Of a stretch of DNA of 64,000 nt, positions 1-7,309 are shown piece after piece. Within the stretch, counting starts at the first letter, position 1; every line of letters starts with the position of its first letter. Source of the DNA: Candidatus Blastococcus massiliensis AP3 (GTDB lineage Bacteria; Actinomycetota; Actinomycetes; Mycobacteriales; Geodermatophilaceae); the NCBI RefSeq assembly GCF_000582785.1, contig NZ_HG931175.1:432588-496587 (forward strand), read 5' to 3'. The notes under the pieces are model-generated. The model saw only the letters and a program-made list of their open reading frames with translations, searched no databases and was not told where the DNA came from. A program made the translations under genes and the position numbers.

Positions 1-236
1 AGCGGTGCGACCACCGCGGCGTCGAGCGAGGCGGGCGCCTCCGCCGTGATGCCCAGCTGCTGCGCGACGCTCATCGGCTCGGGCTGCGCCTCGGCCTGCG
101 CGGCGGGTTCGCCCGCGGTCAGGACGCCCAGCGTCAGGGCGCCGGCGGCGGCCGCCCCGACGAACAGGGCCGGACGGCGGGTGCCCACGGGCGGACGGCG
201 GAGGAAGCGGCTGTTCACGGTGGTGCGCAGGTTCAT
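1..236 (-). CDS. Secreted protein, N-terminal fragment (probable cell-wall-acting enzyme under c-di-AMP riboswitch)
   Basis: Only the first 78 codons are inside the window; the gene runs off the left edge. From the ATG at 236 the protein begins MNLRTTVNSRFLRRPPVGTR, followed by a hydrophobic Ala/Gly/Leu stretch at about residues 23-42 and an Ala-rich end (AAQAEAQ) typical of a signal peptide, so the product is probably exported. The visible part contains no catalytic domain. The leader carries a ydaO riboswitch, and in actinobacteria this riboswitch class often controls cell-wall hydrolases (Rpf-like, NlpC/P60 or M23 proteins). That makes a peptidoglycan-acting enzyme the best guess, from context only. 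A GGGAGG-like tract is hard to see next to the start, but CACCTCCCC on the plus strand just upstream reads GGGGAGGTG on the coding strand. Confidence 0.7.
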   Translation of the reverse strand, partial: MNLRTTVNSRFLRRPPVGTRRPALFVGAAAAGALTLGVLTAGEPAAQAEAQPEPMSVAQQLGITAEAPASLDAAVVAP

Positions 237-324
237 GGGGAGGTGTGCTCCGGGTGTCAGGGCGCAGCGAAGCCGCCGCCCGCTCAGGGGCGACCGGCAC
301 TCCGGCTGTCCAGTTCTTCCGTGA

Positions 325-457
325 GCCGCCTACCGAGTTAGCTGACGGGTTCGGGCGGGAAGCAGCCCTACCCGCCCCGGACTGGAGGTCCGGGGCCGGG
401 ATTCACCCCAGTACTGCGGTGGGTCCCCGGCTCGCCCCGCAGGACGACTCGGCGGCG
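325..457 (-). ncRNA. ydaO/yuaA c-di-AMP riboswitch
   Basis: Read on the minus strand, the segment contains the conserved blocks of this riboswitch class in order: GCCGCCGAG, GAGCCGGGGACCCA, TGGGGTGAATCC, GGGTAGGGCTGCTTCC, CGAACCCGTCAGCTAACTCG and GGTAGGCGGC. The first and last blocks pair to close the P1 helix (449-457 with 325-337). An internal GC-rich stem lies around 370-395. The element sits about 90 nt upstream of the secreted-protein start at 236 and about 40 nt downstream of a plausible promoter. In known members c-di-AMP binding terminates or reduces expression of the downstream gene. Confidence 0.95.
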
Positions 458-505
458 TCCGGCGCGGCAGCTCTCGGTTGAGGCCGCCGCTCGCCGGACA
501 GACCC

Positions 506-534
506 AACGTACGGCCGTGACCTGTTCGTGACAA
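506..534 (-). promoter_or_regulatory. Sigma-70-like promoter for the riboswitch-controlled gene
   Basis: On the minus strand TTGTCA (529-534) and TACGTT (506-511) are separated by exactly 17 bp, which fits a housekeeping actinobacterial promoter. The start of transcription would fall near position 499, leaving about 40 nt before the riboswitch begins. Confidence 0.6.
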
Positions 535-590
535 ACCCCTGCGCGGGATTTCCGGCGTGATGCATGTCCCCTTGACGGACGAGGGAACCG

Positions 591-1241
591 TCAGGGCAGG
601 CGCCACACGGTTGTGCGGCGGATCCGTGCGGGCCGGCCGGCCGAGGAGTCGGCGTCCGCGATGTCGTGGACCGCGGCCTCGACGAGCCGGTCGTGCGGCA
701 GGTAGGGCCGGCCGGGGTCCCCGACGAGCACCTCCGCGCCGGCGGTCCGGGCGGCGTCGAGGAAGGGCAGCACCCGCTCGGTCATGATCCGGTCGTAGCA
801 GACGTCACCGGCCAGGACGACGTCCACCGCGGGAGGCGGCTCCCCCAGCAGGTCGCCCACCGGCTCGATCCCGGAGACACCGTTGAGCGCGGCGTTCTCC
901 GGGATGGCGGCCAGGCCGAAGGGGTCGATCTCGCTGGCCACCACCCGTTCCGCGCCGGCCAGGAGCGCCGCGACGGCCACCAGCCCGCTGCCGGCCCCGA
1001 GGTCCAGGACCGAACGACCGGCGACCACATCGGGGTGGTCGAGCACGTACCGGGCCAGCGCCTGCCCACCGGGCCAGGCGGCGGCCCAGAACGGCGGCTC
1101 CTCGTCGGTCCGGCCCTGCTCGACCGCCATCGCCTCCCAGAGCGCGACCACGTCCGCGGCGACCAGGAGCTGGATCTCCGGCACCAGCGGTGGCCGCTCC
1201 GGCCGGGTGTGGGCGCGGATGAACTCGGCGGGGACGGTCAC
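591..1241 (-). CDS. Class I SAM-dependent methyltransferase (NNT1/ETFB-lysine-methyltransferase-like, COG3897 type)
   Basis: Predicted 216-residue cytoplasmic methyltransferase. The SAM-binding glycine motif VLDLGAGSGLVAVAA is clear at about residues 80-94, preceded by the family's PPFWAAAWPGGQALARYVLD segment and followed by ERVVASEIDP, the acidic end of strand 2. This layout matches the predicted nicotinamide N-methylase / ETF-beta lysine methyltransferase-like group, in which several members modify proteins. The substrate cannot be read from the sequence. I chose the GTG at 1241 because it lies 5 nt after the stop of the SDR gene and gives a normal N-terminus (VTVPAEFIRAH). An upstream extension of the same frame is only antisense-type shadow inside the SDR gene. 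It is the last gene of the ethA-SDR-methyltransferase operon. Confidence 0.85.
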   Translation of the reverse strand: MTVPAEFIRAHTRPERPPLVPEIQLLVAADVVALWEAMAVEQGRTDEEPPFWAAAWPGGQALARYVLDHPDVVAGRSVLDLGAGSGLVAVAALLAGAERVVASEIDPFGLAAIPENAALNGVSGIEPVGDLLGEPPPAVDVVLAGDVCYDRIMTERVLPFLDAARTAGAEVLVGDPGRPYLPHDRLVEAAVHDIADADSSAGRPARIRRTTVWRLP

Positions 1242-1246
1242 CTGCG

Positions 1247-2092
1247 TCAGCCGCGCCCGCCCGCCGCCGCCCGACGGCCGACGACCCGGGCGATCGGCCG
1301 CCAGTACGTGCCCGGACGGAGGCGGACCAGCGCGTCGGGCACCTTGGCGCTCGCACCGATGAGCAACCGGGGCCGGCGCTTCTCGATCGCCGCCACGATC
1401 CGGGCGGCTGCCTTCTCCGGCGGGATGCGGAGCAGCTTGTCGAACTCCTCGCGCCCGGCCGCCATCTCGGGCGGCACGCCGGAGCCGATGCGCGCGCTCT
1501 CGGCGATCCGCGTCCTGATCCCACCCGGGTGGACGACCGTCAGGCCGACCTCGTCGTCGACCAGCTCGTGGCGCAGCGACTCGCTGAAGCCACGGACGGC
1601 GAACTTGCTGGCGGCGTAGGCGGCCTGCCCGGCCGGGGCGAAGATGCCGAAGATGCTGGAGACGTTGACCAGGTGCGACCCCGGATGGGCCTGGAGAGTC
1701 GGGAGCAGCGCCGCGGTCAGCCGCACCACCGCCCGGAAGTTGATCGCCATCACCCACTCGAACTCCTCGACCGTGACCTGGTCGAAGCGGCCGCCGAGGG
1801 CGACGCCGGCGTTGTTGACCAGCAGCGTCGTCTCCGGGTGGGCGGACGCGAGGGTGGCCCCGAGCTCGTCGGTGGCCCGCTCGTCGGCGAGGTCGACGAC
1901 GTAGGTCCGGACGGCCAGCGCCGGGTGCGCGGTGCGGATGCCCTCGGCGACGGCGACCAGCCGCTCGGCGTCCCGGTCGACGAGCACCAGGTCGCTGCCG
2001 CGGTCGGCCAGCTGCCCCGCGAGCGCCTCGCCGATGCCGCTGGCCGCACCGGTGACGACGGCCGTTCCGCCGGCGAACTCGTAGGGGCCCAT
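1247..2092 (-). CDS. Short-chain dehydrogenase/reductase (SDR)
   Basis: A 281-residue classical SDR: cofactor motif TGAASGIG at 14-21, NNAG at 93-96, a catalytic Ser in NVSS near 146, and the Tyr-Lys pair in YAASK (Y159, K163). It should catalyse NAD(P)-dependent oxidation or reduction of an alcohol/carbonyl; the substrate is unknown. The ATG at 2092 overlaps the ethA stop by one base (TGATG), so translation is probably coupled to the monooxygenase. A Baeyer-Villiger-type monooxygenase next to an alcohol dehydrogenase is chemically sensible, because SDRs supply or consume the ketones such enzymes oxidise. The C-terminal part (about 235-281) is longer than in FabG-type SDRs and basic, as in many actinobacterial SDRs paired with flavin monooxygenases. 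Confidence 0.92.
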   Translation of the reverse strand: MGPYEFAGGTAVVTGAASGIGEALAGQLADRGSDLVLVDRDAERLVAVAEGIRTAHPALAVRTYVVDLADERATDELGATLASAHPETTLLVNNAGVALGGRFDQVTVEEFEWVMAINFRAVVRLTAALLPTLQAHPGSHLVNVSSIFGIFAPAGQAAYAASKFAVRGFSESLRHELVDDEVGLTVVHPGGIRTRIAESARIGSGVPPEMAAGREEFDKLLRIPPEKAAARIVAAIEKRRPRLLIGASAKVPDALVRLRPGTYWRPIARVVGRRAAAGGRG

Positions 2093-3573
2093 CAGGCGAC
2101 CGCCCGCTCGGCGCGCACCGGGGCGGAGCTGAACCGGATGCCCTCGTCCTCGAGGGGACCCCGGCGCATCAGCCGGACGTCGCGGATGTAGTTCTGGTGC
2201 AGCTTCCACGGGGTGCGCCGGCCCTGCTTGGGCAGCGCGGCGAGGCTGCGTTGCACGTAGCCGGACGCGAGATCCAGGAAGGGCAGGTCCGCGCCCTCGG
2301 GCGGGGCGACCGGCGTGGCCACGGCCTGACCGCGCTCGTCCATGTGTCGCAGCAGCCGGCACACGTACCGGTTGACCAGGTCGGCCTTGAGCGTCCACGA
2401 GGCGTTCGTGTAGCCGATGACCATGGAGAAGTTCGGGACGCCGGAGAGCATCATCCCCTTGTAGGAGACCGTCTCGGAGACGTCGACCTGCTCGCCGTCG
2501 AGGCTGAGCGTCATCCCGCCCATCGGCAGCAGGTTCAGCCCGGTCGCGGTGATGATGACGTCGGCGTCGAGGTGCTGCCCGGACTCGAGCTGGATGCCCG
2601 TCTCGGTGAACGTGGCGATCCGGTCGGTCGCGATCGAGGCCGTGCCGTTGCGCAGGTGGCGGAACAGGTCGCCGTCGGGGACCAGGCACAGCCGCTGGTC
2701 CCACGGGTCGTAGGGCGGGTTGAAGTGCGTGTCCACGTCGATCGATGCCGGCAGTTGCTTCTCGGTGAGCCGGCGGAGCACCTTCTTCACCGCGCCGGGC
2801 CAGCGCCGGCTGGCCTGGAACAGCGCGGTGGTGGCCAGCACGTTCTTCCAGCGCACGATCGGATACGCGACGTTCGCGGGGAGCCGGCTGCGCAGGATCC
2901 GCGCCAGCGGGTCGGTGCCCGGCTGGGTCAGGATGTAGCTCGGCGTGCGCTGCAGCATGGTGACGTGCGCGGCGTCGTCGGCCAGGTTGGGCACCAGCGT
3001 GACGGCGGTGGCCCCGCTGCCGATGACGACGATCCGCTTGCCGGTGGCGTCGAAGTCCTCCGGCCAGTGCTGGGGGTGGATCACCTCGCCGGGGAACCGC
3101 TCCTCGCCGGGGAACTCGGGGCGGAAGCCCTCGTCGTAGCGGTAGTAGCCCGAGCACACCTGCAGCCACGAGCAGGTCAGCCGCACCGTCTCGCCGGTGT
3201 CGGTGCGCCGGGCGGTGACCGTCCAGCGGGCGTCGGCGCTCGACCAGTCCGCCGAGAGCACCTCGTGGTGGAAGCGGATCTTGTCCTCGACCCCGTACTC
3301 GCGCGCGGTGTCCTCGATGTACTCGCGGATCGAGTGCCCGTCGGCGATCGCCTTGGCGCCGGTCCACGGCCGGAACGCGTAGCCGAGCGTGAACATGTCG
3401 GAGTCCGACCGGATGCCCGGGTAGCGGAACAGGTCCCAGGTGCCGCCGATGGCGCCCCGGGACTCCAGGATCGCGTAGGTCTTGTCGGGGCACTCCACCT
3501 GCAGGTGGCAGGCGGCGCCGACACCCGACAGTCCGGCGCCGACGACGAGGACGTCCACGTGCTCCGAGCTCAT
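2092..3573 (-). CDS. ethA: EthA-like FAD-containing Baeyer-Villiger monooxygenase
   Basis: A 493-residue flavin monooxygenase. The FAD Rossmann motif GAGLSG is at residues 12-17, the Baeyer-Villiger fingerprint F-x-G-x3-H-x3-W-P is seen as FPGEVIHPQHWP at 160-171, and the NADPH Rossmann motif GSGATA is at 185-190. From memory it aligns along its whole length with M. tuberculosis EthA, sharing blocks such as GGTWDLFRYPGIRSDSDM and SYKGMMLSGVPN. EthA oxidises ketones and thioamides, including activation of ethionamide. The ATG at 3573 is preceded at 7 nt by AGGAG; an in-frame GTG two codons upstream would be too close to that site. It is divergently transcribed from ethR, as in mycobacteria, so EthR repression is expected. 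The native substrate is unknown. Confidence 0.95.
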   Translation of the reverse strand: MSSEHVDVLVVGAGLSGVGAACHLQVECPDKTYAILESRGAIGGTWDLFRYPGIRSDSDMFTLGYAFRPWTGAKAIADGHSIREYIEDTAREYGVEDKIRFHHEVLSADWSSADARWTVTARRTDTGETVRLTCSWLQVCSGYYRYDEGFRPEFPGEERFPGEVIHPQHWPEDFDATGKRIVVIGSGATAVTLVPNLADDAAHVTMLQRTPSYILTQPGTDPLARILRSRLPANVAYPIVRWKNVLATTALFQASRRWPGAVKKVLRRLTEKQLPASIDVDTHFNPPYDPWDQRLCLVPDGDLFRHLRNGTASIATDRIATFTETGIQLESGQHLDADVIITATGLNLLPMGGMTLSLDGEQVDVSETVSYKGMMLSGVPNFSMVIGYTNASWTLKADLVNRYVCRLLRHMDERGQAVATPVAPPEGADLPFLDLASGYVQRSLAALPKQGRRTPWKLHQNYIRDVRLMRRGPLEDEGIRFSSAPVRAERAVA

Positions 3574-3733
3574 GTCCACACTCCTGGAACGGGCCGGTGT
3601 TCACCGGGCTGCTGCGTCGGCGCTGCCGCGGAACTCAACTTCTCAGATGCAGGCACCGCCGACGCTATCGACGCACTGTTGAACGAGTCAACGCCGTGTC
3701 GAGAAACGGATGCGCGCCGGTAATCTGCGAGGC
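3574..3733. promoter_or_regulatory. ethA-ethR divergent promoter region with candidate EthR operator
   Basis: This 160-bp gap separates two divergent genes. It contains a perfect inverted repeat GTTGA-acgag-TCAAC at 3678-3692, flanked by TATCGAC (3667-3673) and GTGTCGAG (3697-3704). The mycobacterial EthR operator is, as I recall, rich in GTTGA and TCGAC elements, so the cluster of such elements at 3667-3704 is the likely EthR-binding site. The exact promoter hexamers are not obvious. Confidence 0.55.
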
Positions 3734-4384
3734 ATGTCGGAGGGCGCGGAGCAGTCGCCGGTGCGCGCGCGCGGCCGGCGTGCCGCGCGGACGTCCGGCG
3801 ACGACCGCGAGCAGGCCATCCTGGCGACGGCCGAACGCCTGCTCGACGAGAAGTCGCTGGGGGCGATCTCCGTGGACGACCTGGCCCGCGGGGCCGGGAT
3901 CTCGCGGCCGACGTTCTACTTCTACTTCCCGTCCAAGGACGCCGTCCTGCTCACCCTCCTCGACCGCGTGGTCGCGGAGGCCGACGAGGCGATGCGCACG
4001 GTCTTCGAGGCGCCGGCGGCCGGCCCGCGCGAGGGATGGCAGCGGGCCCTCGCCGCCTACCACGACACCTTCCGCTCGCACCGGGCGCTGACCGTCGCCT
4101 GGGCCGAGGCACGCTCCACCAGTGCGGCGGTGCGCTCGCTGTGGGCCGAGGTGTTCGAGCGCTGGGTGCAGCGGTGCGCCGCTGCGATCGAGGCCGAGCG
4201 GGCGCGGGGCGCCGCGCCCGCCGGCGTCCCGGCCCGCAACCTGGCGGTGGCGCTGACCTCGATGAACGAACGGGTCATCTACGCCTCGCTCAGCGGTGAC
4301 GGGCCGGCGCTGGCCGAGTCCGACGTCGTCCCCGTGCTGCTGCAGGTGTGGCTCACCGCCGTCTACGGGAGAGCCCCGGAGTGA
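3734..4384 (+). CDS. ethR: EthR-like TetR-family transcriptional repressor
   Basis: A 216-residue TetR-family regulator, the same length as M. tuberculosis EthR. The DNA-binding domain is strongly EthR-like: SGDDREQAILATAERLL, then the helix-turn-helix at about 43-62 with ISVDDLARGAGISRPTFYFY, and PSKDAVLLTLLDRVV. The ligand domain keeps EthR-type features such as AERARGAAP and NERVIYASL. EthR represses the adjacent ethA, and the divergent arrangement here supports the same role. I prefer the ATG at 3734, which follows GCGAGG, over the in-frame ATG at 3710, which would add eight residues foreign to the family. The gene converges with the USP gene downstream, leaving only 10 bp between stops. 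Confidence 0.95.
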   Translation: MSEGAEQSPVRARGRRAARTSGDDREQAILATAERLLDEKSLGAISVDDLARGAGISRPTFYFYFPSKDAVLLTLLDRVVAEADEAMRTVFEAPAAGPREGWQRALAAYHDTFRSHRALTVAWAEARSTSAAVRSLWAEVFERWVQRCAAAIEAERARGAAPAGVPARNLAVALTSMNERVIYASLSGDGPALAESDVVPVLLQVWLTAVYGRAPE

Positions 4385-4394
4385 CCGGGGCCGG

Positions 4395-4904
4395 TCAGCC
4401 CGCGTCGAGGACGGTGCCCTGGGCGGCGGCGATCTCCTTGCCGGTCGCGCCGGTGCGGACCACGGTGACCGGGCAGGGCGCGTGGTGCACGAGCTGGTCG
4501 CTCACCGAGCCGAGCAGCAGACCCGCGAAGCCGCCCCGGCCGCGGGCACCCATGACCAGCAGGTGCGCGTTCTCCGCCGCCTGCATGAGCCCCGGCGCCG
4601 CCGGCCGGTGGACCACGTGGCAGGTCACCCGGACCTCCGGGTCCAGGCCCGCCGCGGCGACGTGCGCGGTCAGCTCGTCGTGGACGGCCTTCTCGAAGTC
4701 GGCCAGCGGGGGTACGTAGCCGTGCTCCCGGGTGGCGGGCTGCGGCGCCGTGGTCATCTGCCAGGCGCGGACGACGTGGACGTCGATGTCGGCCCGGGCG
4801 GCGAGCCTGCCCGCCCAGACGAGCGCCTCCTGCGCGCACTTGGACCCGTCGTGGCCGACGACGATCCCGCCGTCGATCCGGACCGTCTTCGCGACCTCGT
4901 CCAC
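4395..4904 (-). CDS. Universal stress protein, single UspA domain
   Basis: A 169-residue protein with one Usp domain. The N-terminal strand IVVGHDGS carries the nucleotide-contacting Asp, and the ATP-binding signature G-2x-G-9x-G-S is intact as GARGRGGFAGLLLGS near residues 120-134. It is therefore probably an ATP-binding type stress protein rather than a UspA-type non-binder. The GTG start at 4904 is preceded by GGGAGG at a spacing of 7. A C-terminal tail of about 20 residues (EIAAAQGTVLDAG) follows the domain. Two larger USPs occur in the fermentation module at 24-32 kb. No regulator is adjacent, so induction conditions cannot be read from the context. Confidence 0.92.
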   Translation of the reverse strand: MDEVAKTVRIDGGIVVGHDGSKCAQEALVWAGRLAARADIDVHVVRAWQMTTAPQPATREHGYVPPLADFEKAVHDELTAHVAAAGLDPEVRVTCHVVHRPAAPGLMQAAENAHLLVMGARGRGGFAGLLLGSVSDQLVHHAPCPVTVVRTGATGKEIAAAQGTVLDAG

Positions 4905-5012
4905 CGCTGACCTCCCATGTTCGCTCCGGCGGCGATCTACCCGCGCCCCCTGAAGCCTCTCACCAGAGGACGAACGGGAGCCGTCCGGAGTCCCCGTGTC
5001 CGCGCCGGACGG

Positions 5013-5888
5013 TCAGGAGGCGACCGTTTCCGGTTGCCGCACGAGCACGACGGCCTCCCCCGGGGCGGGGTCGTCCGGGACGTCGTCGGACGTCATCCCC
5101 TCGACCGCCACGTTCGTGCCGCTCATCGCGTCGGGAACCGTGGCCGCCACAGCCTGGAGGGCCTCGCCGATGCGACTGCTCAGCCCGCGGAGCGACTGGC
5201 GGGCCTGGTCGCGCTGCCGGCGCAGGTCGGCGACCTCCTCCTGCAGCTCCACCAGCCGCGCCGTGGCCGCGGCGGCGGCCTGCTCTCGTGCCTGCGCCGC
5301 CTCCGCGTCGAGCCGCTCCCGCTCCTCCGCCGCGGCCCGCAGCAGCTCGGCGGCCTCGCCCCGTGCCCGCTCGATCATCGCGGTGGCCTCGGCCTGCTGC
5401 CGGCGGGCGTGGTCGCGCAGCTCGTCGGCCGCGAGAACGGCCAACTCCTTGATCTCGTGCGCCTTGCGCAGCCGGGCATCGGCCTCGCTGCGGGCCTCCG
5501 CCACCAGGTGCTCGGCTTCCCGGGCGCCGGCGTCGGTGATCGCCGCGGCCTCCTCGACGGCCAGCCGGAGCATCTCCTCCACGCGGTCGGACACCGGGAA
5601 GACCCGGCCGCGGGGTGCATCGGCCAGCAGGCGCCGGGAGATCTCGAGCTCCGCGGAGCAGGCGCCGAACCGGCCCAGCAGGTCGTCGACCTGGCGCCGC
5701 ACGGTGCGCAGCTCGGTCTCCGCCCAGCTGACGTACGTGTCGACCTCCAGCGGGTCGTAACCCCGGAGGCGGCTGCGGAAGACGGGTCCCGAGCCGAGCA
5801 ACTGGTCCAACGCGCCCGTGAAGGCCGGCGGAGCCTTCGGGCCGCCCTCCGCCCGGTCGCCGGCCCCGGTCTCCGTCCGCACCGTCAT
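5013..5888 (-). CDS. DivIVA-like coiled-coil protein
   Basis: A 291-residue protein dominated by coiled coil from about residue 85 to 245, very rich in Ala, Glu and Arg with heptad spacing. The N-terminal part reads PVFRSRLRGYDPLEVDTYV, close to the GYDP-x-EVDxF motif of the DivIVA N-terminal domain that binds membranes or partners in DivIVA/Wag31 proteins. It may be a cytoskeletal or polar scaffold protein, but it is not the cell-division-locus divIVA itself, since no ftsZ or sepF genes are near. The ATG at 5888 has an AGGGG tract upstream; a longer in-frame start at 5924 adds a basic, unlikely N-terminus. The C-terminal 40 residues are acidic and probably disordered. Confidence 0.75.
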   Translation of the reverse strand: MTVRTETGAGDRAEGGPKAPPAFTGALDQLLGSGPVFRSRLRGYDPLEVDTYVSWAETELRTVRRQVDDLLGRFGACSAELEISRRLLADAPRGRVFPVSDRVEEMLRLAVEEAAAITDAGAREAEHLVAEARSEADARLRKAHEIKELAVLAADELRDHARRQQAEATAMIERARGEAAELLRAAAEERERLDAEAAQAREQAAAAATARLVELQEEVADLRRQRDQARQSLRGLSSRIGEALQAVAATVPDAMSGTNVAVEGMTSDDVPDDPAPGEAVVLVRQPETVAS

Positions 5889-6138
5889 CGAGCCACCCCT
5901 TCGCGCCCCGGTCGCCGACCGCACCCCGGCCTCCGGGATGTGGCGGGTCGATCGTTCCCCACTGGTTCCGATCCGGACAGTGCCAGAACGCCGCGCGCCG
6001 AGCCGCGCGCCGTGACCGGACCGTGAACTGCCACCGGCGTAGTTCGGCTGCCCGTGGCGAGTCGGCTACGCACCGGGGTCGGTCGGTACCGCTGGCCGCC
6101 GTGCACCGGGACCGGGAATGCTCGTGACCATCGGTAGG

Positions 6139-6169
6139 TTGAGCCGATCAGTAGTTGCACTCTCAACTA
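6139..6169 (+). promoter_or_regulatory. LLM/FMN-reductase promoter with MarR-type inverted repeat
   Basis: TAGTTG-cactct-CAACTA at 6152-6169 is a perfect 6+6 bp inverted repeat 15 bp upstream of the LLM start codon. It resembles the TTGTTG-N6-CAACWA operator reported for the oxidant-sensing MarR regulator RosR of Corynebacterium, whose targets include LLM monooxygenase and FMN reductase genes. A TTGAGC at 6139-6144 could be the -35, placing the repeat over the -10, as expected for a repressor. The rest of the 5889-6184 gap shows nothing specific. Confidence 0.65.
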
Positions 6170-6184
6170 GCGACGGAGTCGGTC

Positions 6185-7309
6185 ATGCAGTTCGGGATCT
6201 TCACGGTCAGCGACATCACTCCTGACCCCACCACCGGCCGGACGCCGACGGAGGCCGAGCGGATCAAGGCCGTCCTCGCGATTGCCCGCAAGGCCGAGGA
6301 GGTCGGCCTCGACGTCTTCGCGCTCGGCGAGCACCACAACCCGCCGTTCTTCTCCTCCTCCCCCACGACCACGCTCGCCTGGATCGCGGCGCAGACCTCG
6401 ACGCTCCAGCTGTCCACCTCGACGACGCTGATCACCACCAACGACCCGGTGAAGATCGCCGAGGACTACGCGATGCTGCAGCACCTCGCCGACGGCCGGG
6501 TGGACCTCATGATGGGCCGCGGGAACACCGGCCCGGTCTACCCCTGGTTCGGGCAGGACATCCGCAACGGCATCGAGCTCGCCGTCGAGAACTACGCCCT
6601 GCTGCGCCGCCTCTGGACCGAGGACGTCGTCGACTGGCAGGGCAAGTTCCGCACGCCGCTCCAGGGCTTCACCTCGACGCCCCGTCCGCTGGACGGCGTC
6701 CCGCCGTTCGTGTGGCACGGCTCGATCCGCTCCCCGCAGATCGCCGAGCAGGCCGCGTACTACGGCGACGGTTTCTTCCACAACCACATCTTCTGGCCGC
6801 CGGAGCACACCCAGAAGATGGTCGAGTTCTACCGTCGCCGCTTCGAGCACTACGGCCACGGCAGCGCCGACCAGGCGATCGTGGGCCTCGGTGGGCAGGT
6901 GTTCATGCGCAAGAACAGCCAGGACGCGGTGGACGAGTTCCGGCCCTACTTCGACAACGCGCCGGTCTACGGCCACGGCCCCTCGCTCGAGGACTTCAGC
7001 ACGCAGACTCCGCTGACCGTGGGCAGCCCGCAGCAGGTCATCGAGCGGACGCTGGGCTTCCGCGACTACGTGGGCGACTACCAGCGCCAGCTGTTCCTCA
7101 TCGACCACGCCGGCCTCCCGTTGAAGACGGTGCTCGAGCAGCTCGATCTCCTCGGCGAGGAGGTCGTCCCGGTGCTCCGCCGCGAGTTCGCCGCCCTGAA
7201 GCCCGCGCACGTGCCGGACGCGCCCACCCACGCCTCCCGGGTGACGGCCCGGGGTGCGAAGGACGCCACGGTGCACGCCCCGTCCCGCGAGGAGGTGCAG
7301 TCCCGATGA
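6185..7309 (+). CDS. LLM-class flavin-dependent oxidoreductase (CE1758-type, FMN-reductase partnered)
   Basis: A 374-residue luciferase-like monooxygenase with a TIM-barrel fold. Typical blocks are visible: MQFGIFTVSDI at the start, DVFALGEHHNPPF (about 40-52), RVDLMMGRGN, VPPFVWHGSIRSP and VGSPQQVIERTL. It would use reduced FMN delivered by a separate reductase to hydroxylate or oxidise an unknown substrate. That partner is encoded immediately downstream with a 4-base ATGA overlap, the arrangement of the CE1758/CE1759 'LLM duo' family. The ATG at 6185 follows GGAG at 6 nt. An in-frame start at 6155 would lie inside the operator repeat and is rejected. The last 40 residues are low-complexity and not part of the barrel. 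Confidence 0.92.
   Translation: MQFGIFTVSDITPDPTTGRTPTEAERIKAVLAIARKAEEVGLDVFALGEHHNPPFFSSSPTTTLAWIAAQTSTLQLSTSTTLITTNDPVKIAEDYAMLQHLADGRVDLMMGRGNTGPVYPWFGQDIRNGIELAVENYALLRRLWTEDVVDWQGKFRTPLQGFTSTPRPLDGVPPFVWHGSIRSPQIAEQAAYYGDGFFHNHIFWPPEHTQKMVEFYRRRFEHYGHGSADQAIVGLGGQVFMRKNSQDAVDEFRPYFDNAPVYGHGPSLEDFSTQTPLTVGSPQQVIERTLGFRDYVGDYQRQLFLIDHAGLPLKTVLEQLDLLGEEVVPVLRREFAALKPAHVPDAPTHASRVTARGAKDATVHAPSREEVQSR

Noticed and set aside
1247-3604. Long minus-strand frame covering the SDR and running into ethA
   Set aside because: Only the part from 2092 down is protein-like; the upstream part is a frame-shifted shadow of ethA. The ATG at 2092 overlaps the ethA stop as in a normal operon.
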